Source: Limnephilus marmoratus (taxonomy: Eukaryota; Arthropoda; Insecta; Trichoptera; Limnephilidae). Taken from it: DNA of 64,000 nucleotides. The position numbers and the translations under genes were made by a program. The DNA is taken from NCBI GenBank assembly GCA_917880885.1, contig OU862916.1:50132831-50196830 (forward strand), given 5' to 3'. Under the pieces are notes generated by a model, which was not told the origin of the DNA, did no database searches, and saw nothing but the letters and a program-made list of their open reading frames with translations. Below, piece after piece: positions 1 through 10,492 of this stretch (position 1 is the stretch's first letter; each line of letters begins with the position of its first letter).

Positions 1-240
1 GTTAATGTTCCTATTTCAAATATTTAATACATAACCGAGGTGGTGGAAAACTGTTTGAATTTCGAACGATGTCTTAATGCTGTTGTTCTTGTTCTGTTAT
101 TATTCCAATTTCAAATATTTAATACAAAACCGAGGTGCTAGAAAACTGTTTGAATTTCGAACGATGTCTTAATGCTGTTGTTCTTGTTTGTTATTGTTCC
201 TATTTCAAATAATTAATACAGCTGATAGTATTATGTAGTA
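1..240. repeat. tandem repeat, 95-bp unit, about 2.3 copies
   Basis: The segment with AACCGAGG at 33-40 recurs at 128-135 with matching flanks (GAATTTCGAACGATGTCTTA in both). A third partial unit begins near 200 and decays after 215. The left end runs out of the window. Confidence 0.85.
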
Positions 241-899
241 ATTGAATAGTGTTAAGTAGGTACCTACGTACGGATGTATCTACCTCTGAGAGTTCTACTG
301 TTATCTCACGCTTTTTCGCCTAAACGACATTCGTAGATACTTAAAAGAGAGGTTTCAACAGAGGTTCTATCTCTTTCTCTTCACAAACATTTATTTTGAA
401 ATAAATATCCAATAAAATAGTCAACACGGAAATAAATGATTTAAAAACAAAAGGAATTCGTCAAATAGAAATCAATTAGTACTAAATATCTCTATATAAT
501 ATTGAAAATGAGGCACAGATTTTTCCGAACTACCAATTTAAAAAAACATTTTGTTTTCAACACTAATTCCGACAAAGGTAATTTTCGTTTCCTTCCCATA
601 ACTATTTTTAAGAGAAAAACTTTAATAAGAGACTTATGTATATAATACGATGCGTCAGAAAGATTTTGATATTTAAGTTTCAAATGCTTTCGAAATACTT
701 ACATAAAGTAACAATGTGTTTGGTATCTATATCTATTTGAGATTCCACTCTTGCTCCACTATTGTTTTTCTTGAAATGGCAAACCGAATTCATCCAATGT
801 GTTGCCGCTTAAGTATTTGCAAACCGATTCTATTGTTAGGAACTACGTGCTAAACGCCACTTTGCCATAATATATTTAATAGAACACAAGAAGAAAGAC

Positions 900-1065
900 G
901 TCTATTATTCTATTATTATTCCAACTGGCGACAAAGATGCTGACCTTTAGCACCCGCCACTGATTTTCTTTGATTCTTGTTAGGGACTCGAACCCGCGAC
1001 CTTTCGCCAGCAGGAAACCACCGACACGTCGCGGCCATTGTCTCACGACGCAGATTACGAGATAT
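900..1065 (-). repeat. tRNA-derived SINE-like fragment
   Basis: On the minus strand the sequence contains a Pol III B-box match (GGTTCGAGTCCC, near 994-983) preceded by GC-rich tRNA-like sequence in an AT-rich setting. It differs from the SINEs at 3.1-3.5 and 56.2-57 kb. Confidence 0.45.
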
Positions 1066-3069
1066 TAATTTAATAAAGGGTACAAGTACATAACCCGCCG
1101 GGTAGGCCTGACTTTCTTCAATAAAGAACCGACTAAGAGACGTATTATACAACTTTCTAAATAATTGAAGAAGTGTTGCAAGACGTATCTACTGACTTTT
1201 AAAGATGAAAGAGGACAATTCATCCACGTAGTGTGTCTAGACTTGGGTCACTTATCCGAAAAATAACCCCAAATTCACCGAGGTACCTTTAGGAATTGAA
1301 TTTCGAAAACACTTGTCAAAAAGACAGTCATTTTATCGCTAAGCTTTGCTTTTTTACCTGTTTTTGAACTAAATTCGTCTCCCTGCGAGTTCCTACGAAG
1401 ATCGAACAAAGGAAGTACTACCTATCCAATTATGAAATACTTTAAATTATTAAAGTCAATTATTATTTGTGGGCTCGCCAAAAGTGAAAAGAAACGCGAA
1501 ACGAGTTTTTCAGCCCTAAACGAGAGTTTCTTTTAAATTGTACTTCTGACGGTTTTTCAAATTCAAGAATAACCTACTGATATTCCTGGATTGTTTGAAG
1601 ATTCGGTATAGGGTTCCGTTCCGTACGCATCGAGATTTGAGTATCGGTACGAGTGTAGTTCCGCTGATTTGTTCTGCTGGGTTGATTACACTGACATAAC
1701 CAGCCTCCGACAGGAGAAGTCATCAGACGATAACTTAAACTTATGATACCAAAACAGTACCTGCCTAATCCTTGCTTAGGAGGGTAGAAGATATGTGTTG
1801 GAAATAGGGTTGAAAAAAGCTCGCTGAAACTTTGAGACACTCCACTCTTCATTTAAAGAAAAGAGCTGAAGTGTTAAATGAATATGTTTAAGAACTAATA
1901 CATGAATTTAAGAATGGGTGCAATTTTACCATAAACTAAATTATTACATATGCAGTACAGATCAGTATGTTGATTAAAATTGAATTGCGTTTAATTTTCT
2001 CGTAATATAAATATTCCGATGTGTGATTGTCTAGAAGCGTTTCTGTCTAGCGGTAAATAGAGCAAGATATCAATTTAATTCCGCGCAGGTAGGTAGTAAT
2101 TATTTATTAAAAAATGATAGGCGATAAACATTAATGTCGCACGTCCAAGGACTTTATTATTTAAAAAAATATACTTGTTGTTTTGATAATGGTCTAACTA
2201 TTTAGATAGGTACCTCCAATAATTTCAAGAACGCCTTTAATTAGATCGAAACTCAGGAACCTCAAGACTTGAATAACTCAGCCGACTTCTACTAAGGTCG
2301 TTATATTATTGACAAAAAATGAAATGTCATTTATTATTGTATTAATGCGTGATTAATTTTTTTTAGCTGATATGACAATTGATTTTATTAATTTCCTCTA
2401 TCATTTCCGCAACACGTCACACCGGAAAAGGGGATGTTATAAAAACATAGATCCGGTTTATGGAAAGTTATATCAACATTCAATTCTGTTATTAAAACAT
2501 TTCAATGATGGCTTAATTAATTCTGCTATTTTAATCACCGGCAAACTATTAATTACGTAGAAACCATAAAATAAATTACCAGAATTCAATATTAGTGTCG
2601 ATATAATATTGAGTTGATTGATGCTAATTATGATTGGTCAAATGTGAAAGTAACGACTGTACACTTTTTTTTGGTTGTATTAAATAATTGATTTTCAACG
2701 AATGCAGAAAAAACTATCGAAATCGATCATGAATGTTCACACGAAATGATAATAATAGTCAAAAAGATTTAAAAAAACTTATTTGTGGTAAACAAATTAG
2801 GTAATCACAAGACGAATTAAAATTGCAAATTCAATCGCGTGATTTCGTATAAATTGAAAAACAAAATATTAATGCAAATTTGACTTTGTGATAAGTTTTG
2901 TAATGAGATTTGACAATTGTATGCACGTGTACGTTCAGATAGGATACAAGCATTATAATTGAATTGTACTATTTATTTATGCATTATTTTAAAAATAGTT
3001 TTTCTATTATTTCTTAAATTTTAATTTTGATAATTATTTAGAATTTGCGCACGTATTTCATGATATTAG

Positions 3070-3500
3070 TTTTTTTTTTTTTTTTTTACAGTGAATAACC
3101 GCACAAGAATCTCAACTGCTCCCGTCTGGAGCCAGTGAGACTATGGCATCCCCAATTGGGGTATGTTGTGAGGCTGAAGGTAGTGGGGAGGGGAAGGAGG
3201 TGGGGAAGAGGAAGGTTGGGAAGTACCTGGCTATTCAGATTTCAGATCTGGTCACCAAACACGGCTAAAGCCATTTTCAAGCAACGTTTCAATTCTGAAT
3301 GGTGGTCTTACACCAGGGCGATACTGATAGTATCTTCCACTCTGTAACATGCCGCAAATATACTATATATTATTTTAAATGAATTAATTGTGAAATAACA
3401 CAAATTAATCAAATAAAATTTATTTGCACATGTCGGGTTTGAACCCGCAACCTCCGGACTGTGAGTCAAGAGTCTTACCCACTGGACTAAGTTTTATCGA
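3070..3500 (-). repeat. tRNA-derived SINE, full length
   Basis: Read on the minus strand: a tRNA-like head near 3490-3425 with an A-box-like TAGTCCAGTGGGTAAG and a B-box GGTTCAAACCC, a body of about 300 bp, and a poly-A tail seen as the T run at 3070-3088. The same family recurs at 56215-57040 and, body only, at 41391-41540. Short open frames inside it are not genes. Confidence 0.75.
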
Positions 3501-4344
3501 GTTTAATTTATAAAATCTTATTTTCTACACTGTAAAATGACACACAACGAAATGAAAGAAAAAAAATTGACTTCGAGAAAGTAAATTTAAAGAATAATAA
3601 ATTTTGTCCAATTTCATAATTATATACTCTCCAAGGAAATAGGATGGCAATATAAAAAAATGAAAGGTTCCTTCTCAGCACTAGTGTTTTCAATACCAAC
3701 CTACTAATTAAATGGGTTAGGTTTGTCTAGGTCTTGGCAGCGGCTGGACTCAGTCACACTGAACCCCAGATTCCTATCCACCACTCAAAACATGTCGAGA
3801 ATATATTTAAAGTATAAAAAAACTTTAAATCTATTTTCTTGCAAACAAATTTTTGAAGATCGTGAACATCATAACTCAAAATTTACTTGACTAATCGATT
3901 CGAAATTTTGTACACTATTCCTACACATAAAGCAACAGGTAATCAGATGGAGCTTTTTATAATAACAAATTCACCGATATTTTGTAGCGAAAATCCCGTT
4001 TTTCACTTCAAAATGCTGCCAAAAATAAATAAAAGAAAAAAAACTCTCTCTGATTACATAGAAAAACATATCACCTTCCAAACGCATTTCGATTATTTGT
4101 TTCAAATGATCCGGTAACGAGTTATGATGTTCACCGCGTAACACCTTTTTATCGAGGCGCCTCCGGAGATTCACTCTCACGGACTTATTTATTGATATTT
4201 TTAATTGGATTTTTTTTCAAGAATACTTCAGATGTTATATTATAACGTGTATATAAAAAAAATAAACTGAAATTATTCACAACTCCAATAAAAATCATGA
4301 AAATATGCCTTTTTTCGTCTTTTAAATCTTACCCCCACCTTTGA

Positions 4345-4425
4345 AATAACCATCCACACAATATCCCCAAAGAAGACATCCCGAGAGAAATTATTTACCT
4401 CAGAAACTTCAGTATGGAGCTCATG
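4345..4425 (+). repeat. fragment of LINE-tailed 3' module
   Basis: Contains CCATCCACACAATATCCCC and GAGAGAAATTATTTACCTCAG, a diverged piece of the 3' module of the SINE-like family. Confidence 0.4.
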
Positions 4426-4892
4426 TAAAAAAAACGTGAATAGTTAGATAGTAAGGTTCTTTGATTTTGAATAATAATAGTCTTCAAAATAAGTACCAAC
4501 TCAAGCACTGACGTACCGCCGTGCGGGCACATTATTCCCATGATATAATTACACATGAAATCATTTGGAAACATTACTTTACTGAACGATCATGATTGTT
4601 ATTCCATTGTATAGCGGCTTGATTCATTTGTACCCAATATTGTCAATGAAGCACATTATATATACAATACCGTTATACTCTTCTATTATATTGATTAGGT
4701 TTATTGATGGAAAGCACACACGAGATAACGTAAATTCATATTTTCTTTTTTGAAGTGAAAACTTCTTTAGCCGACTCGTTGTGATTTGAAACTCGATGAA
4801 ACGAAAAAGCGACACGAAAAAGATACAAATATATACATCTATAGGATTTAGCCTGCGAGTGAATGAGATAGCAATTAACTACTAGTGTACTA

Positions 4893-6010
4893 GGTTCCAA
4901 TATAATACGATAAATTCACGTCCCACGCGTCTCCTTTAGTGTAGTGGTATAAAGCGCCTTACAAACCTCTGCAGATATTTAGCGGACCAAAGATCGAATA
5001 CCTATGTACTATGAAATCCAAAAAAAAAATTGTAAAATCAGTATTCAATCTTCAAACCACTCCAAAATGAATAAGCAACAGAAAACACAAAAGAGCGACT
5101 ACGAAGAAGAAAAAACAAATACTAATAAGATGATCAAACGTGTAGGAAAAGGTGCAGTGAAATTCGACTCCAGATACTAATATCTACAGCCTGTATGTCG
5201 GACGAATATCTACAGCTAATATGTTGAACTAATATCTACGAACTTCAGAGTGTTGACTAATATCTACAGAGCGTAGGTTGAACTAATACCTACAGAGCGT
5301 AGGTTGGACTAATCAGCTAAATGTGTCCAATAGTCCGATATTAGGGATTTTTACATACATATTTACATAAATTAAGTTTTTTAAACTGCATACGCAATAT
5401 TACGTTATTCCAATATGCTATAAATAATAAATAAATAAATAAATAAGTGTTTATTCCAGTATGTGGGGAGGAGAGTGCAATCCCACACATTCCATAAGGG
5501 TATAATAATTGCAAATCCAACCTCTGCCAGTGCTGTAGATATTCGTCAACACTTTGGTTCTCATAGATATTAATCAACAGTTTGAGCTGTAGATATTCGT
5601 CAACACTTTGATTCTCATAGATATTAGTTCAATTTTTTCAGTTTTTGGAATTCCTGTAGATATTAGTAGACGCCTCCTGAAATTCGATGACAAAAATATG
5701 GGAAAAATCATCCTGCTCATTAATAAAAAAATCAAAAGTATCAGAGTGTGCAATTCACACGCGGTAGAAGTGAAACTAGAAAGTCGCTAGATGTCGCTTT
5801 CTATTCTGTTGCCTGTGTATTTTTAAGTGGTTTGAAGATTGGATATTGATTTTACAAAAATAAAAATGTTTATTTATTTGGGATTTCGTAGGATCCGAGT
5901 TCGCTGGATTTCTCTGGCCGCTGAGATTTGTCACGCGCCTTACTCCGCAATCGGCGGCACGCGAGGAGCCGTGAATTTACCGCATTATATTAGAACCGAG
6001 GACCCGTCAA
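4893..6010. repeat. foldback element with tRNA-like ends, split by copy 1 of the TIR element
   Basis: The left arm (4893-5157) and right arm (5686-6010) are inverted relative to each other: GTTCCAATATAATACGATAA at the left end answers TTATATTAGAACCGAGG at the right. ATCTTCAAACCACT answers AGTGGTTTGAAGAT. A-box-like (TAGTGTAGTGGTATAAAGCG) and B-box-like (AGATCGAATACC) sequences lie in the left arm, suggesting two tRNA-derived units head to head. Without the insertion the element would be about 600 bp. Confidence 0.6.
5166..5677 (+). mobile_element. nonautonomous TIR element with subterminal arrays, copy 1
   Basis: 512 bp flanked by a perfect 8-bp target duplication, tgaaattc (5158-5165 and 5678-5685). 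The terminal ends share the inverted 15-mer TACTAATATCTACAG; the outermost 9 bp differ between ends. Inside each end, the motif TAATATCTACAG or close variants recurs about every 30 bp, five or six times on the left and five on the right in inverse orientation. This copy has a roughly 80-bp extra segment near 5420-5505, including (AAAT)n, that the other two lack. It sits inside a foldback element. It has no coding capacity. Confidence 0.85.
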
Positions 6011-6095
6011 ACAATAAATTTTAGTGACGTACCTACTTCCGTTTCATCTGAATTTCAAATTACAACGGGGTTAAAGAAGTTTCATTTAAAAAAGT

Positions 6096-6175
6096 GCTTC
6101 GTAGTCTCCCCACTCTTGTCTACTGTAGTTTTCTGACGTTTTCACTTCTACCGCGTGTGTATTGCATACTTACAT
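6096..6175 (+). repeat. fragment matching 63572-63650 in inverse orientation
   Basis: GTGCTTCGTAGTCTCCCCAC and TTCACTTCTACCGCGTG match the reverse complement of the sequence at 63572-63650. Confidence 0.5.
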
Positions 6176-6828
6176 TGTATAGCGTTAAAACTCTGGTGAA
6201 TTCGAGTATAAAAAAACTTGTACCTACATTAAAGTAATGTAAGACTGATTTCTTAGTAGGGGCGATGCATGTTCGCAAAATTTTGTCCCGACATTTTGAG
6301 TGACATTAAATGGGCTAAGTGAAACTGTGGTGTCGTTCAAGAAGCAAGCTGGCACTGACAATGCACGTTCCGTCGTTGAAACCACTGGTAATTAGACCTG
6401 TATGAGGTATATACATTATTTACAGCAAACGACACGAAATTACACAGTGGTTTAAATACAAAAAAAAATTATATGCACCAAAAAAGACAAAGTGATAATC
6501 ATGTGTATGAAATGAACATATGGGAAGCAGCTTAATAACTATGTCTCCTTCGCGTTTACTCTAATCGAAATAAAATTACACGCCAGCATTCCAAGTTTTA
6601 TGGTAGTTTCTCACAATTATTATAATCTAATTACAGGGAACACCGAAAGATGTATAACTGTACCAATGATGAAGTAATCATAAAGGATTAGGTTTGACGT
6701 ACACTGAATACAATGGAGATGAAGTATTGGTGATGAAAAAAACGTGAATGAAAGATTTTTGGTTGTGGAAAAGTGTAACGCATCACATTTTGGCGCTAAA
6801 AATATTGTAAACGTGAATATAATATTTT

Positions 6829-6988
6829 CGGTATATGTTTTTGGGGTGTTGTGCCGTGTTGCGCTACCTCCTTCTTTAGCCAACGTTTCGGACATCGTTG
6901 CAGTGTCCATCATCAGGGCAGATCCGGCAGATCCGTTAGATGTGAGGAGGTAGCGCAACACGGCACAACACCCCAAAAACATATAACG
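6829..6988. repeat. foldback MITE, 44-bp arms
   Basis: Arms 6829-6872 and 6945-6988 are inverted copies with a single mismatch, around a 72-bp centre. The arms include GGGGTGTTGTGCCGTGTTGC. A related diverged element lies at 24588-24740. Confidence 0.75.
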
Positions 6989-7657
6989 AAAATGCTTTTG
7001 GCCGTGAAAATCTTAAAACTTATGTGAATATAATATGTTTAAAATGTCTAGAATATAATACGCATAAAATCTTCAAACAGCTTCGTCTCGTAACAATTAC
7101 TTGCTTCTGTGTTTACTGTTTGTACCTATACCTACAGAGTTTTGCTTGTTGGGTTTTTAATGTTATCAGTTATCCCTCACTGTTAACCCTGGCAAAACCC
7201 AAAACAAGTATTTTTAAAGGTAAGTAGGTACTTATGTTAGTTTGTTTGTTGTAAATCTCTAACTTTGTCACAGTCGTAAATTTTCTAGATATGTCATTAA
7301 GTCAGTAGTTATAAGTCTTAGTCGTAGGTCACTAGCTTTAAGCCTAAAACGCAAGTCACCAGTTATATTTAAAAATCTTAGTTGTAAGTCAGTAACATTA
7401 ATTATATTATATATTTATTTGTGCAGCGCCTTTGAGATGATTTTCGTTAAAGCGGTGCTATGAAAATCAGCCAAATATTGTTATTATTCAGAAAAGCTTA
7501 GATTGTGTATTATTATTATCGGACAATTTATATGGCTCATTTGTTTTAATCATATGGAGCGGAAGAACGGAGAAAGCAGTGTTAGAAGCATACTTACTCG
7601 TATGATGCACAGGAAGATATAGGAAGTTGGGGGTACTTCAGAAAGATATGACACGAC

Positions 7658-7947
7658 CAGTGGCGGCTCGTGACTTTTGGTGTGCTAGGGTGCTAATATT
7701 AAAAAAATGGCATCATGGATGTTGTCGTATGCGAAAAATATTTTTTTTTTTTTTAAAAATCGTTGTTTTGTATGAAGATTTTTCAGGAAATCGGTGCGGC
7801 ACACCGCCAAACTTTCTGAAATTTTTCATACAAAAAACTGATTTTCAAAAAAAAAAAAAAATTTTTTTTTCGGCTACAACAACATCAATAATGCAATTTT
7901 TTTAATATCAGCACTCTAGCACACCCAAAAGTCACGAGCCGCCACTG
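7658..7947. mobile_element. hAT-type MITE
   Basis: 290 bp. Terminal inverted repeats begin CAGTGGCGGCTCGTGACTTT and extend about 40 bp. Perfect 8-bp target duplication gacacgac at 7650-7657 and 7948-7955. The centre is A/T-run rich. CAGTGGCG-type ends with an 8-bp duplication are typical of hAT elements. No transposase. Confidence 0.85.
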
Positions 7948-8126
7948 GACACGACTACTATAACATGTTGAGAATCCAACCAACAGTACCAAAATTGCGT
8001 AATGCATGGGAGTTCCAAGATGGGACAATGTATTAATATGGTAGAAGCAAGAAGTACGCACCGGGACGCGTATTTACAAAACCTATACCGATTCAGTCGC
8101 GTTAACGACAATTTACATTTTAAATA

Positions 8127-8406
8127 TATCTCTATATTGGTTATTTTCTGTCACATTGCAAAAACAAAAATTGTTCTAAAATCTAGATAAAATAATCTTT
8201 CTGGTGTGTATATTAGAAATTAATAATTTTATTTCTAAATATTTAAATTTTAATATTATTCCCATATATTGTAAATACACCTCTATATTGATAATTTTTT
8301 ATCACTTTGCAAAAACAAAAATTGTTCTAAAATCTAGATAAAATAATCTTTCCAATGTGTGTATTAGAAATGAATAATTTTATTTCTAAATATTTAAATT
8401 TTGATA
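8127..8406. repeat. tandem duplication, about 150-bp spacing
   Basis: GCAAAAACAAAAATTGTTCT starts at 8159 and again at 8309, with about 120 bp of matching flank in each copy (AAATCTAGATAAAATAATCT in both). Confidence 0.8.
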
Positions 8407-9575
8407 TTGAAAATTTAAAGCGAAGAAACGCGGTAGGGATTGTAAATACGCCACCGGGACAAGTTCCTACGATCATTATTATTAACCAGATCAAATTACA
8501 TTGATCCCAAAAAGTACTTCAAACCGACTACTTGTGAGTACTGTAAGTATACAACTACACCATATTATTGCTGTAAGTACTTACCACCAACTAATTCAAG
8601 CTATACCTACGACTTGTATCAATTCTAAAGCATTTTTTTTATTTATTGTCTGTCATCTATCATCTCGCAGCATCCTCAACACTTATACGATCCAAGAACT
8701 GTATAAATCTTTGTAATACAGTCACGCCGTTGTGGCAGGGCTATGAACTCGATTACGTGACAAATGTATTGTACAGTTAGTCGCTAACGAACCCATCTGC
8801 CATTATAGTCATCTAATGTGGTTAATGAAATAATGGATAGGACCGCCAATTGACAGGGTTGAAAAATCTCTACTCGCAATGGATATTATTTTATAGCAAG
8901 CCAACCTATTACCATCAAATTAAGAGAATCCAATCGAAATTACAATCACAATTTTATTTTACTTACCTTCTTCAATTTTTTTTTGGTTTAAAATAACGGT
9001 TTTGCGGTAGAAAATATCACTTAGACCAGTGGGTGATAGCTTTTTCTAAAATACATAAAAATACAATCTAACAAGTGTTAACCTGAAGGGATGAAAGGAA
9101 TCTAACATCAAACAACATCAATCAATTTTTACTAAACATGTCCTAATTATATGAAAATAATATGTATATAAAATCATAGAACTCATGAAAAAACTCATAA
9201 AAATCAATTTTGTGGGGTGTGTTCACTGATTTTACTCTCGATGCAAATCTATTCTTTTTTACTCGGTGTAGGTATTCTAAATTTAAAAATAAACACAAAA
9301 TTAAAAAATAAAATTAACGTAAATATCCATTCTACAAAAATCGCACATTCACTTTCTGATCTTTTAGATTGTTCCATATTGACAAAGAACACTTCCGTTC
9401 CCTTCCCAATTCTCCATCTAAACTTACGTCTTCTTCCTCCTTCACTTGAGGAGTCCAGTCCAATTTTGTTAAATCATATATTATCTATGTATAACACACT
9501 GTTAGTAGAGTATTATACTGCCCTGAAGATTTTTTGTATTTCTTGGGCATTGACTATGTAACAATTTCTAGACAT

Positions 9576-9772
9576 TTTTGTTTTGAAAAGTTTTAATTTT
9601 TCCATGTACATTTGTTACTTTAATTTTAAATTTTTGCGGCCGGTTTCGACACGTCCGTATCCGTTAATGTAAGTTTGCTCGTTAATGATACGGACGTGTC
9701 GAAACCGGTCGCAAAAATTTAAAATTAAAGTAACAAATGTACATGGAAAATTAAAACTTTTCATAACAAAAA
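9576..9772. repeat. long near-perfect inverted repeat (86-bp arms)
   Basis: Arms 9576-9661 and 9687-9772 pair with only a few mismatches or one-base indels around a 25-bp loop. They share GGTTTCGACACGTCCGTAT. Probably a foldback MITE or a recently formed inverted duplication. Confidence 0.75.
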
Positions 9773-10473
9773 CTGCCCTGAAGAAGCTACGGCTGTAGCG
9801 AAATCCGGTCGGCATAAAGTATATAAAATAAAAATTTGGTTTACAAAGTTATTGTTATATTTTAAATTAAAAAGAAAATAATTACGTTTCTTTAAGAAGG
9901 AATCTTCGGTTTCGAAATATAGTGAAAATAGTGGCATCACAGATTTAAGCTATTAAGCTTTAAATTACATCAATATAATTTAATTAAAATGTTGCCAGAA
10001 AGAATTTTGTAAATCACCGAAGAAATAAATGAATACTTATCTTTGCCGTAATTAGGTCGGTATGTGGTTTTCAACCATTAAATGTTGACCTTTTGTGGAT
10101 TACCAACAAAGCTGTAAATTGTTGTAGATGATAATATCTATTGTATTATATCAAACCTTTCTCAGAATCCGGTGGTGACCGGATTGTTTTAACATCCTAT
10201 TCTGTTTATTACCAGCAATTGGTTTTTCCAGCATTTAGTCTTTATGTCTCACCATATTGTAGGTATGCTGTGAAGCAATTAAATGCAGGTACCAAATTAG
10301 TGGTCTTCTTAAAGATGTGAATGCAAATTTTTTAATTTTGATGTTTCACCTTTACCTGTGTAGGAAAAGATGTCAATAGTTATAACATTGACATTTTACC
10401 AAGAATTTGTGAGACTTCTAAATAGGTATATTTCAATTTCTTCTGTGTGTAGGATTACCTACGTTAATGTCTA

Positions 10474-10492
10474 TGTGTGTGTGTGTGTGTGT
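10474..10492. repeat. (GT)n microsatellite
   Basis: About nine uninterrupted GT units. Confidence 0.9.

Noticed and set aside
3420..3495. functional tRNA gene
   Set aside because: Same reason: tRNA-like head of a SINE with body and poly-A tail.
6620..6982. 120-codon minus-strand frame
   Set aside because: Mostly the foldback MITE at 6829-6988; no domain.
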